DNA of 64,000 bases from Roseiarcus sp963751165 (lineage in GTDB: Bacteria > Pseudomonadota > Alphaproteobacteria > Rhizobiales > Beijerinckiaceae): the NCBI GenBank assembly GCA_963751165.1, contig CAVVTP010000026.1, positions 1 to 64,000 of the forward strand. Reading direction: 5' to 3'. This document shows positions 27,191 through 35,859 of the stretch, one piece after another. Below the pieces are notes generated by a model. That model made no database searches, was not told the origin of the DNA, and saw only the letters and a list, made by a program, of their open reading frames with translations. The number at the start of each line of letters is the position of its first letter. The first letter of the stretch is position 1. The translations under genes and the position numbers were made by a program.

Positions 27191-27910
27191 ATGACGTCGA
27201 AAGCGCTGTTCAACCGCGTCGTGGTCAAGCTCTCCGGCGAGGCCTTGATGGGGCCGGATCCGTTTGGACTGCATGCGCCGACGGTCGCGCGAATGGCGGC
27301 TGACCTCAAGGCGGCAGCCGATCTCGGGGTCCAGGTCGCTGTTGTCGTCGGCGGCGGCAACTTCTTCCGCGGGCTGCAAGGCGCGGACAAGGGCATCGAG
27401 CGCGCCCGCGCCGATTCGATCGGCATGCTGGCGACGGTGATGAACGCGCTGGCGATGGAAGGCGCGCTCGAGCTGATCGGGCAGCCGGCGCGCGTCCTCT
27501 CGGCTGTCGCGATGCCTTCGCTCTGCCAGCCCTATTCGCGCCAGGCCGCGCTCGCCCATCTCGTAAAGCATCGCGTCATCATGCTGGCCGCCGGCACCGG
27601 CAATCCTTTCTTCACCACCGACACCGGGGCGGCGCTGCGCGCCTGCGAACTGTCGTGCGACGCGGTGATGAAGGCGACCCAGGTCGACGGCATCTACACC
27701 GCCGACCCCAAAAAGGACCGAACTGCTACGCGCTTCGACAGGCTCAGCCACGACGAGGCGATTGCTCGCAACCTGCAGATCATGGACACCGCCGCCTTCG
27801 CCCTCTGCCGCGACAACGGCATCCCGATTGTCGTGTTCTCTGTCAATGAGCCGGGCGCGATCCCCGAGGCTCTTACGGGGCAGGGCAGGGCCACTTTCGT
27901 CATGCCTTAG
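27191..27910 (+). CDS. pyrH: UMP kinase
   Basis: The enzyme phosphorylates UMP to UDP in pyrimidine synthesis. The 239-aa hexameric-type kinase shows VVVKLSGEALMG at residues 9-20, VVVGGGNFFRG at about 54-64, TATVMNALAM-like GMLATVMNALA, and AAGTGNPFFTTDTGAALRA. GVYTADPKK-type GIYTADPKKD is also present. I chose the ATG at 27191, which has GAGGGAG upstream. frr usually follows; here an AT-rich gap and an IS630 remnant follow. Confidence 0.94.
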   Translation: MTSKALFNRVVVKLSGEALMGPDPFGLHAPTVARMAADLKAAADLGVQVAVVVGGGNFFRGLQGADKGIERARADSIGMLATVMNALAMEGALELIGQPARVLSAVAMPSLCQPYSRQAALAHLVKHRVIMLAAGTGNPFFTTDTGAALRACELSCDAVMKATQVDGIYTADPKKDRTATRFDRLSHDEAIARNLQIMDTAAFALCRDNGIPIVVFSVNEPGAIPEALTGQGRATFVMP

Positions 27911-28289
27911 GGTCTCTATCTAATTCAAAGCAGGTTCCGAAAGCTTCCAAAGCTTCAAAAAGGTTCAGCAGGGCTTCCGAAAACTTTCAATTTTCTTTCA
28001 TATTTGTGCAAAGAATTGCACACGGAATGCTATATTTATCAAAACTTTACGTCAAAATCTGCCTCCTGAACGGTCAAAATTTCGCGGTGAAGCCGCGCGG
28101 GCTTGGTCCACGGTAGATAATAAACACTATACAACTGTCCTTCATTCGGTACGCGAGCCTATGGGCCTCGAGGACGCGATCTCCACGCAAGGCCGGGGCT
28201 GGTTCGAGGGTAGGGGACAAGGAGGTTCTCCGCGGCGCCTGCAGAACATATCATGTACATAACTTAGAGCGCTTGTCAAGAGATTGTTC
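27911..28289. other. AT-rich gap after pyrH
   Basis: The first 200 nt are unusually AT-rich for this window and contain imperfect repeats of CTTCCGAAA/CTTCCAAAG/CTTCAAAAA. I see no gene, tRNA or terminator stem. It may be a relic of the insertion events that placed IS630 debris next to it. Confidence 0.4.
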
Positions 28290-28884
28290 CCGCGCACGCT
28301 CCCGGGCAGCAGCGCCCGGACGTTCCGGAGCAGCGCCGCTGAGGGTTCGCCTGCCAACTCGATCTTGATCCAGCGAAACACGTCTTCGTCGACGAGATCG
28401 GCGCTTCCACCAATCTCGCCCCAAAGCATGGACGCTGTCGACGTGGACGGCGACTGCGGGCCGCCGTCCCGCAAGGATGACAAGACGATCACCCTCGTCG
28501 CCGGTCCCGCGCCCTCGAGGGCTTGCGGCGCCTAAGGCCTGCGACCGGCCGATGAACGCCCTGCTCGAGGAATGGGTGGAGAAGTGTCTCGTTCCCGCCC
28601 TCTCGCCAGGCGACATCGTCGTCATGGACAAATCTGCCTGCCCACAAGAGAGCGCGGATCGAAGGCCTCATCAATCCCGCCGACGCCGAATTGCGATATC
28701 TCCTGCCCGTCAGTCCGGCCATGAACCCGATCGAAAAGGCTTCTATCTGCGCAAGCTCGCCGGGCCAACCGTCGCCCGCCCCATGAGGGCGCTCGAAGCC
28801 TGCGCCGACACCTTCAAACCCACCGAATGCACAAATGACTTCGCCGCCTGCGGTTATGATAAACTTGGTTGGAGTCTGCCCTAG
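28290..28884 (+). pseudogene. IS630-family transposase remnant
   Basis: Pieces in different frames give LDPAKHVFVDEIGAST, PMNALLEEWVEKCLVPALSPGDIVVMD, RIEGLINPADAELRYLLPVSPAMNPIEKA and ADTFKPTECTNDFAACGY. These are the DDE-domain segments of IS630 transposases in the right order (Asp in VDE, Asp in VVMD, Glu in NPIEK). Several frame changes and a missing N terminus show it is dead. The catalytic Asn after VVMD and the spacing before the Glu are also damaged. Confidence 0.8.
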
Positions 28885-29012
28885 CGGCTCCCAGTGAACA
28901 TCCAGGCGCGGGCCCTCTTTCGCGCCTCTCCTCGATCAAAATATTGCGAACGGAGGCCCTGACCGATGGGACCCGCCGTCAAGTCGGACGTATCGAGCGG
29001 AAGCTCCGGTCG

Positions 29013-29735
29013 TTACTCTTTGGGCTGCTCCTCCTGTTCCGACGGGAGATAAATCCCCGAGTTCGGCTCGATCCAACACATGTGGTCGTGCACTTCGGTG
29101 ACGCCCGGCGTGTTCTCGGCGATGACCTTGAGGCCTGAGCGGAGCCGCTCGTCGGTCACTGCCCCTTCATAGGTGACCGCGCCGTTCGCAACCTCGACCC
29201 GGATGCTCGCCCGCGGCGCCCAGCCGAGCTTGTCGAGTTTGGCCTGGATGGACGCCTTGATTTCGGCGTCCGGATGGCCCGCCTCGGCTTTCGGCAACGA
29301 GGCGAAGAGGCCCTTGATTAGGTCGGAGCGCGAGATGACGCCGACCACCGCCTCGTCTCGCAGTACCGGCAGCCGCTTGATGCGGCGATGCATCATCAGG
29401 TCGACAGCTTCGCTGAGATCGGCGTCTTCGGAGACGGTTACCACTTTCGAGGTCATGATCTCGCCGATCTTGCGCCCATGGGTATGGGTGTAGGATTCCG
29501 CGAGCCTTCCGCCGCTCAGCAGGAACTCCAGCCAGCGCGGTAGTTTCTTCTCCGTGCCAAGCTCGGCCCGCCGCAGAAGGTCGCCCTCGCTGAGGACGCC
29601 GACCAGCGCGTGATCGGAGTCGAAGACGAAGAGGGCGCTGACGCGCGAGCGGAGCATGGTCTCGATTGCTTCGGCGAGCGTCGCCGTTTGGGGCACGCCG
29701 ATCGCGCCGTAGGTCATCACGTCTCGGACACGCAT
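29013..29735 (-). CDS. CBS-domain pair with C-terminal BON domain
   Basis: The 240-aa protein begins with two CBS motifs: VRDVMTYGAIGVPQTATLAEAIETML ... VGVLSEGDLLRRAE, and IGEIMTSKVVTVSEDADLSEAVDLMMHRRIKRLPV ... VGVISRSDLIKGL. A BON domain follows at about residues 150-220. CBS pairs bind adenosine nucleotides; BON domains bind phospholipid or protein surfaces. No signal peptide is seen. Such CBS-BON proteins are common stress-related proteins in Rhizobiales. The gene is divergent from the asparaginase gene, 186 bp away. Confidence 0.85.
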   Translation of the reverse strand: MRVRDVMTYGAIGVPQTATLAEAIETMLRSRVSALFVFDSDHALVGVLSEGDLLRRAELGTEKKLPRWLEFLLSGGRLAESYTHTHGRKIGEIMTSKVVTVSEDADLSEAVDLMMHRRIKRLPVLRDEAVVGVISRSDLIKGLFASLPKAEAGHPDAEIKASIQAKLDKLGWAPRASIRVEVANGAVTYEGAVTDERLRSGLKVIAENTPGVTEVHDHMCWIEPNSGIYLPSEQEEQPKE

Positions 29736-29921
29736 TTAGGAGCCTCACTGTCAGGGCTGGATTTGCGATAGCGGCCTGCAAATGGCAAGTGGCGGCGAGC
29801 GCGTAAGAAGGTGAATGCGCCAACGCTGACAGTCCGTGACGCAACCGATTAATCTTAGTCATCTTCTCTTGCCTTCGCCTACCGCTCGCGGCCTACTGGA
29901 GGGCGCCATCGGAGCCCAAGC

Positions 29922-30938
29922 ATGACCAACCCCGTCGTCATCGAAGTTTTGCGCGGGGATAGGGTCGAATCGGCCCATCGCGGAGCCGCCGCCGTCGTCG
30001 ACGCGGATGGCAAGATCGTGTTCGCCTTCGGGGACATCGACCGGCCCGTCTATCCGCGCTCGGCGGTGAAGGCGCTGCAGGCCCTGCCGTTGATCGAGAG
30101 CGGCGCGGCCGACCAGCTGGCCTTAAGCGAGGGGGAGATCGCGCTCGCCTGCGCTTCGCATTCGGGCGAAGACGAGCATGTCACGCTGGCGAGCGGAATG
30201 CTCGCCAAGGTCGGCCAAACCGAAAGCGTTCTCGAATGCGGGGCGCACTGGCCCCTCGGCGAAGCGGCCGCTCGAGCGCTTGCCCGTTCGGGCCGAAACC
30301 CGGGCGCGCTGCACAACAACTGCTCGGGCAAGCACGCGGGATTCGTCTGCGTCGCCTGTGCGTCCGGGCTCTTGCCGAAGGGTTATGTCGCATGGGACCA
30401 CCCGGTGCAGCGTGAGGTCACGGCGGCGCTGGCGGACGTGACACGGGCGAGGCTAGACGAGGAGACGCGCGGCGTCGATGGCTGCTCGATCCCGACCTAT
30501 GCGATTCCCTTGCGCGCGCTGGCGCATGGGTTCGCCCGTTTCGCGACGGGTCAGGGACTTTCGGCCGCGCGGGCAAAGGCTGCGGCGCGTATTCGCGCCG
30601 CAGTCGCTGCGCATCCGGCGGTCGTCGCCGGCGTTGGACGGTTCGACACCGAAGTGATGAGGATCCTCGGCGCGCGCGCCTTCACCAAGACGGGGGCCGA
30701 AGGCGCCTATTGCGCCGCCTTGCCTGAGCATGGACTCGGGCTTGCAATCAAGGCCGAGGACGGGGGAGGACGCGCCGCGCAGGCGATGACTGCGGCTCTC
30801 CTTCGCCGCTTCGGCGACTTCGGCGACGGACTGAATGCGAGGCTCGCGCCTTTCGCGGCGCCTCGGCTCACAAACTGGAGCGGCGTTGAGGTTGGGGCGT
30901 TGCATGCGGCTGGCCCGCTGGCGTTCAATAGGCATTAG
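29922..30938 (+). CDS. L-asparaginase, thermolabile (Rhizobium AnsA/ReAV) type
   Basis: The enzyme hydrolyses asparagine to aspartate and ammonia. The 338-aa protein matches the asparaginase_II family, unrelated to the E. coli enzymes. ACASHSGEDEHV at about residues 71-82, NNCSGKHAGF at about 134-143 and the VDGCSIPTYAIPL segment contain the conserved Ser-Lys pairs and the Cys-Lys-Cys zinc site described for this family. The ATG at 29922 gives the standard N terminus. It is transcribed singly. Confidence 0.88.
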   Translation: MTNPVVIEVLRGDRVESAHRGAAAVVDADGKIVFAFGDIDRPVYPRSAVKALQALPLIESGAADQLALSEGEIALACASHSGEDEHVTLASGMLAKVGQTESVLECGAHWPLGEAAARALARSGRNPGALHNNCSGKHAGFVCVACASGLLPKGYVAWDHPVQREVTAALADVTRARLDEETRGVDGCSIPTYAIPLRALAHGFARFATGQGLSAARAKAAARIRAAVAAHPAVVAGVGRFDTEVMRILGARAFTKTGAEGAYCAALPEHGLGLAIKAEDGGGRAAQAMTAALLRRFGDFGDGLNARLAPFAAPRLTNWSGVEVGALHAAGPLAFNRH

Positions 30939-31100
30939 GCAGCCACGCCAGCGTTGTGCGGCAAGGTCGAAATCGGATGGAGTCTTTTACGCCGGGCTTG
31001 GCGGCGCGCCAGCAAATGCCTATTGCCTACTGCTCAGCAGAGCGCATGGCGCGAAGCGGATCGCGTACTCCGACTGTCTGCTGCCGAAAGGAAAGGGATC

Positions 31101-31907
31101 ATGCGGCTTGCGCTCCTCGCGATTCTTGCGGCGCTCATGGCGCCGGCCGCGGCCCACGCGGCGGATCCGTGCGCGGACATCGGGCAGGCGGTCGCCTCGC
31201 TGAAAGCGGACGACGCCTTTCAGGCGACGGCGCAGCTCTTCACTGCGGCGCGGCGCGGCTGCCCGCGCGAGGCGCGCGCGCTCCTCGACCGCGGGGCGGC
31301 TGTGGACGCCCGGGATCGCGAGGGGATGACTGCGCTCGCCAAGTCCGCCCAGGCCGGCAAGGTCAAGATCATGCGGCTCCTGCTCGACAAGGGCGCAAAG
31401 GTCGACGCGGGGTCGGTCAACGGATCGACGCCTCTCTACTATGCTGCGGAAGCGGATCGGGCGGAGGCCGTACGCCTGCTTCTCGACCACGGCGCCGACC
31501 CCAACATACCCGGACGAAGCGGCGAGAGGCCGCTCGCCGCGGCCGCTTATAACGGGTCGCCGGACACTGTCGAACTCTTGCTGAAGCATGGCGCCGACCC
31601 GAATGCGCTCGACGACGGCGGCAGTGGCGCGATGGTCTACGCGGCTGGCCGCGCCTATGCGCCGATCGTGGGCGTGCTGATCGATGTGGGCGTCGACGTC
31701 AACCGCCATTACGGCCACGGGCTCACGGCTCTCATGTGGGCCGCCGGCCACGACGCCGGCGCCGGCATCGAGGACGTGGACGCGACGCTGAAGCTGCTCA
31801 TTGAACGGGGCGCTGAGCGCGATCTCAAGGACGACCGGGGCGAAACCGCCGCCGATATCGCCCGGCGGCTCGGACGCGAGCGCGAGGCGGAGATTGTAAA
31901 GCCGTGA
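31101..31907 (+). CDS. Exported ankyrin-repeat protein
   Basis: The 268-aa product has a signal peptide (LALLAILAALMAPAAAHA, cleavage after residue 20 or so). About five or six ankyrin repeats of 33 residues follow (DREGMTALAKSAQAGKVKIMRLLLDKGAKVDA; NGSTPLYYAAEADRAEAVRLLLDHGADPN; and later copies). It should act as a periplasmic protein-binding module. The ATG at 31101 has GAAAGGGA in front, which decides against longer in-frame starts. Its partner is unknown. Confidence 0.85.
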   Translation: MRLALLAILAALMAPAAAHAADPCADIGQAVASLKADDAFQATAQLFTAARRGCPREARALLDRGAAVDARDREGMTALAKSAQAGKVKIMRLLLDKGAKVDAGSVNGSTPLYYAAEADRAEAVRLLLDHGADPNIPGRSGERPLAAAAYNGSPDTVELLLKHGADPNALDDGGSGAMVYAAGRAYAPIVGVLIDVGVDVNRHYGHGLTALMWAAGHDAGAGIEDVDATLKLLIERGAERDLKDDRGETAADIARRLGREREAEIVKP

Positions 31908-32018
31908 CGGCCACGACGCCTCCTTCGCCGGCAAGGCTGGTGAAGGAAGCCCCAGGCATTCGCGGTCGCGATTTCGTCGAAGTTCTCAACACGATCGGGG
32001 TCCTTCGGGCCACTCTCC

Positions 32019-32579
32019 TCACAGCCCCGCGAGATAGCTCGCGATGGCCGCGATCTGCTCGCGCGTAATGGTGTTCATTAGGTCGGACATGCCCGGATTG
32101 TTGGCGCGGGTGCGGTTGCGGAAGTCCATCATCGTCTTGTCGAGGTAGCTGCGTTCCTGGCCGGCGAGGCGGGGGACGGATGAATCGCCCTGGAATTGCT
32201 CGAGGTGGCAGCTGGTGCACACGACTGACTTGATCGCCGTCTTGGCGGTTTGCGCGTCTGCTGGCGAAGGCGCCGGCGCGCCGGTCTTGGGCCAAGGTTT
32301 GGCGGCGAAGAATTCGGCGAGTGCGAGAGCATCCTGTTTGACGACGGACTTCGCCACCGTGGCCATGGGTTCTGCCGTACGCGCCCCCTTCTGGAAGTCG
32401 CGGAACTGCAAATAAAGGTAACCGGCATTCTGGCCCCAGATGATCGGCGTCGACTTGTCTACAGGCACGCCCTTCAGGCCGTGACAGGCGCTGCAGATGG
32501 CCGCCTTCTCATCGATTGTTTCCGCGTGGGCGAAGGCCGAGCCGACAAGCAGAGCCACGGCAAATGCGATGCGCAACAT
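32019..32579 (-). CDS. Diheme c-type cytochrome (probable electron acceptor)
   Basis: The 186-aa protein has a Sec signal peptide (residues 1-19) and two heme-binding motifs, CSACH at about residue 29 and CTSCH at about residue 122. This is the two-domain cytochrome c4-like pattern. It sits 111 nt downstream of the PQQ dehydrogenase gene in the same direction, so it probably takes electrons from that enzyme in the periplasm. The ATG at 32579 begins the signal peptide. Confidence 0.87.
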   Translation of the reverse strand: MLRIAFAVALLVGSAFAHAETIDEKAAICSACHGLKGVPVDKSTPIIWGQNAGYLYLQFRDFQKGARTAEPMATVAKSVVKQDALALAEFFAAKPWPKTGAPAPSPADAQTAKTAIKSVVCTSCHLEQFQGDSSVPRLAGQERSYLDKTMMDFRNRTRANNPGMSDLMNTITREQIAAIASYLAGL

Positions 32580-32690
32580 CCGGTCGTCCTCTTGTACGCG
32601 GCCGCCGCGCCGATCCTGTGTTCGCCGCTCGAAGCTCAAATGAAAAAGGCCGCTTCGCTCGCGGCGAAGCGGCCTCTCCGAAACGTGTCG

Positions 32691-34430
32691 TCACTCGACC
32701 GTGAAGGCGATGATGGCGTCGCCGCGCGGGAAGTCGATCTGGGTGTTTCCGCCAGCGCCGACGACGACGTACTGCTTGCCGCCGACCGCGTAGGAGGAGG
32801 GCGGAGCATTGACGCCGGCCCCCGCCTGGAACTGCCACAGCATCTTGCCATTGGTCGAGTTATAGGCCCTGAACCAGCCGTTGCCCTGGCCGGCGAACAC
32901 CAAGCCGCCCGATGTCGCCAGAATGCCGCCGATCATCGGATGGGGCGTCTTGACCTGCCAGGCGATCTTGCCGGTGTTGTAGTCGACCGCGGTGATGTTG
33001 CCGGTCTGGACCCCGTTCGGAACATTGGTGAAGGCGCCGCCGAGCCAGAGCTTGCCGTCCGGATAGGGCGAGCTTGCGACCGTATAGGTCATCTCCTGTT
33101 CGAGATTGATCGCATAAACAAGATGCTGACCAGGGTCAGTCGCGGTCGGCGACCACTCGACGCCGCCATTCGCGCCAGGGAACATCCGCGCCGACTTGGG
33201 GTCGAGCGGTTGGGTCGGGGTTGGCAATGTCCACCGGTCTTTCTCCGACACCATCGGCTGCGAAAAGCGGATCAGGCTGCAGTCCTTGCGGTCGTTCACA
33301 AACACGTAGCCGATCTTGCCGGCGTGCATGACGGCCGGGATCATCTTTCCAGACTTGTCCGCAGCGTTGACCAGCACGGTCGGGCTGACCGCGTCGAGAT
33401 CCCACACGTCGTGTGGAATGTACTGGTAGTGGCAAACGTACTTGCCGGTGTCGAGATCTACCGAGACCAGCGAGTTGGTATAGAGGTTGTCGCCGGGACG
33501 GATGGCGCCATCGAGGTCGGGCGAGGGATTGCCGACCACGAAATAGATGCGCTTGTTGGCGAGATCGACCGACGGATTCTGCCAGACGCCGCCGCCGAGC
33601 GTCTTGTAGGGGTCGCCGTTCTTGGCCAGCGCCGCCTTCTCCGCCTCGATATCGCGGTGCAAGTCGCGGCCGGTGGCGTCTTTGGTCGCCCAGACGCCGA
33701 CGGAGTTCTCAGGGATTGTGTCGAAAGTCCAGAGCAACTTGCCGTCCTTGGCGTCGTAGGCCTTGACGAAGCCGCGGATGCCGTACTCGCCGCCGTTGGT
33801 GCCGATCAGGATCTTCCCGTCGACGGCGGTCGGAGCCATCGTCTCGCTATAGCCCTTCTCTGGGTCGCCGACCTGCTGCTCCCAGACGACTGAACCGGTC
33901 TTGGCGTCGAGCGCGACCAGTTTGGCGTCTAGCGTGCCGACATAGACACGGTCGTTGTAGACCGCGACGCCGCGATTGTTCGGGCCGCAGCAGAAGGTCG
34001 TGACGATGCCGAGCTTGGGCTTGAAGTGCCAGATTTCGACGCCGGTCTTGGCGTCGAGCGCGTAGACGTGGCTGTATGAGGTGGTGACGTACATGACGCC
34101 GTTCACGATGATCGGCGAGGTCTCCATCAACTCCTTCACCTCCGTCTGGAAGATCCAGGCCGGATGCAGGCGCCCGACGTTGCCTCGATTGATCTGGGCG
34201 TTGGGGTAGAAGCGAGTCTGCTCGTAGTTGCCGTTGGTGTGAAGGAAGTTCGAGCCGTCATGCGCGGCGTTGTTCAGCTGACTTTGCGAGACCGGCGTCA
34301 CGGCCGCCGTTTGAGGGGCCATCATGGCCGGGTTCTGTTTGACTTCCTGCGCGCCGGCTGTTGAGGCCAAAGCGAAAGCAGCACCACAAATGGATCCGAG
34401 CAATAGTGATTTACTGACGACTTCAGTCAT
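32691..34430 (-). CDS. PQQ-dependent alcohol dehydrogenase, predicted lanthanide type
   Basis: The 579-aa periplasmic quinoprotein has a signal peptide, the vicinal disulfide Cys147-Cys148 (TFCCGPNNRG), repeated tryptophan-docking motifs (DAKTGVEIWHF, DAKDGKLLWTF, NTGKIAWQV) and an eight-bladed propeller length. The catalytic region reads PHDVWDLDAV. Asp344 is the expected base and Asp346, two residues on, is the extra acid found in lanthanide-dependent enzymes (XoxF, ExaF/PedH); calcium enzymes usually have Ala or Ser there. It oxidises methanol or another small alcohol. GGAGGA lies 7 nt before the ATG. The paired cytochrome is downstream. Confidence 0.9.
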   Translation of the reverse strand: MTEVVSKSLLLGSICGAAFALASTAGAQEVKQNPAMMAPQTAAVTPVSQSQLNNAAHDGSNFLHTNGNYEQTRFYPNAQINRGNVGRLHPAWIFQTEVKELMETSPIIVNGVMYVTTSYSHVYALDAKTGVEIWHFKPKLGIVTTFCCGPNNRGVAVYNDRVYVGTLDAKLVALDAKTGSVVWEQQVGDPEKGYSETMAPTAVDGKILIGTNGGEYGIRGFVKAYDAKDGKLLWTFDTIPENSVGVWATKDATGRDLHRDIEAEKAALAKNGDPYKTLGGGVWQNPSVDLANKRIYFVVGNPSPDLDGAIRPGDNLYTNSLVSVDLDTGKYVCHYQYIPHDVWDLDAVSPTVLVNAADKSGKMIPAVMHAGKIGYVFVNDRKDCSLIRFSQPMVSEKDRWTLPTPTQPLDPKSARMFPGANGGVEWSPTATDPGQHLVYAINLEQEMTYTVASSPYPDGKLWLGGAFTNVPNGVQTGNITAVDYNTGKIAWQVKTPHPMIGGILATSGGLVFAGQGNGWFRAYNSTNGKMLWQFQAGAGVNAPPSSYAVGGKQYVVVGAGGNTQIDFPRGDAIIAFTVE

Positions 34431-34847
34431 CGGCGTATCCTCCCTGACTTGCTCACATTGCACTCAAGTTTCTGGTTTGTCACCGTGGCTCATAAAAAAA
34501 CCGCAACTCAATTCTCGAATATTCGGAAATAAACAATGAGTCGATAGTCGAAACCTATTGAACCGGAGTGATCATTGATCTTCGAGGCGTAGCCTCCGAG
34601 GCGGGGCGGATGGATTGGGTTCAATTCATGTCCGCGGGCGCATCGGCGCCTCTCTCCATGTCGGAGTCCACCGATCCGATCGGGGCGGCGGATTGTTCGC
34701 AGCGACTTTGCGTCCTAATCCGGACATGTGGCCCCCGCTATGATTAAAAGAACAAATTATGTACAAGCGGCCTGACTGCCCGAACTCCCGCGAAACAGTG
34801 TCGCGCCGGCTGGGTCGGCGCGATCGGCGCGCGATCCGGACCGGATC
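34431..34847. other. Intergenic region upstream of the PQQ dehydrogenase
   Basis: The 417 nt lie between the end of the SorC-type gene and the dehydrogenase, both on the minus strand. It should carry the dehydrogenase promoter. An A-rich run (34493-34499) and AT-rich DNA at 34500-34560 are visible, but no box or riboswitch can be named with confidence. Confidence 0.35.
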
Positions 34848-35747
34848 TCAGGCGAGTCTGCTCGTCAGCGTCCGAGCCGTCGTCTCGTCCGTTACCAGCG
34901 CGGTCGGCCTGAGAAGCTTGATTGCTCCTTCGATGGCTTCGACCTTGCCGGGTCCCCCGGCCGCCAGAACGCGAATAGGCGCGGCGCGGACGGCCTCCAT
35001 CGGAACCGACATGACCCGCTGGTTGAGCGGATGGTCGATGATCCGGCCATCGCGGTCGAACACGTTGCACAAAAGCTCGCCGACGCCGCCGAACTCGCGC
35101 ATGAGCCGCCGTTCGTCCTCTCCGATGAGCTCGAAGCGAGCAATCGTCGCTTCTCCGCCGAGCGAGCCGACGCTGACCACGACGGCGTCGAGGGCCCCTG
35201 CAAACGCGTAAACAGCTCCGAGCCCACATCGCTCGATCAGTGCAGCCTTGGTCTTGGGGCTGTCGACGAGCGCAGGCGCAGGAAGGAGATAGCAGTCGGC
35301 GTTGAAGGCGCGGGCGAAGGCGGACGGGAACTCAGTCGGATTGTGCTGCGCGAAATGGGTCACGCCGCCGACCAGGGAAACGACGGTGAGGCCCCGAAAG
35401 GATCGCTCCCGCAGATACTCCAGCGAGCGGTTCAGCGTGCGACCCCAGCCGAGGCCGATCCTCATGTCGTTGCGCAGGATCAATGAAACATAGTCCCCGA
35501 GCGCGGCGCCGACCGGTCCCGTCGGGTCCGCCGCCGGCGCGGACAAAGGCGCCACCATCGCTTCCTCGAGCCCGTGCGCCTTGCAGAGCATGGCCTCCAG
35601 ACCGCCGAGTTCCGCGCTCCCGCGTGCAAGAGCGATGCGCACTTCGCCGAGCGCTTTGGCCTCGGCGAGCATGCGTACGACCGTCACCCGGCCGACGCCG
35701 AGAGCGTCGGCGATGGCGCTCTGCGTCATCTCCTCGACGAAGTACAT
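34848..35747 (-). CDS. SorC/DeoR-type sugar-binding transcriptional regulator
   Basis: The protein has a helix-turn-helix (EEMTQSAIADALGVGRVTVVRMLAEAK) and a long SorC-type sugar-binding domain (GLGWGRTLNRSLEYL; VVSLVGGVTHF; LLPAPALVDSPKTKAALIE). The best start is the ATG at 35825: AAGGAGA precedes it and it restores the missing first helix (ERLRQRAAWMYFVEE). However, codon 3 in that frame is TAA (35817-35819), so the visible open frame only begins at 35747. A CAA codon there would recreate GAGTC. It is either a nonsense mutation or a sequence error. Targets may include the adjacent genes. Confidence 0.8.
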   Translation of the reverse strand: MYFVEEMTQSAIADALGVGRVTVVRMLAEAKALGEVRIALARGSAELGGLEAMLCKAHGLEEAMVAPLSAPAADPTGPVGAALGDYVSLILRNDMRIGLGWGRTLNRSLEYLRERSFRGLTVVSLVGGVTHFAQHNPTEFPSAFARAFNADCYLLPAPALVDSPKTKAALIERCGLGAVYAFAGALDAVVVSVGSLGGEATIARFELIGEDERRLMREFGGVGELLCNVFDRDGRIIDHPLNQRVMSVPMEAVRAAPIRVLAAGGPGKVEAIEGAIKLLRPTALVTDETTARTLTSRLA

Positions 35748-35859
35748 CCAGGCGGCGCGCTGGCGAAGGCGCTCGCTGCGCCTTGGCGCTCGCGACGGTT
35801 CTGTGGCGGAACGCTCTTAACTCATGGTCTCCTTCTAGCCGGAAAGCACTCCTACGGTC

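Noticed and set aside
27911..28100. AT-rich patch as a possible replication origin
   Set aside because: No DnaA boxes (TTATCCACA-like) in a cluster and no dnaA, parA or hemE neighbours.
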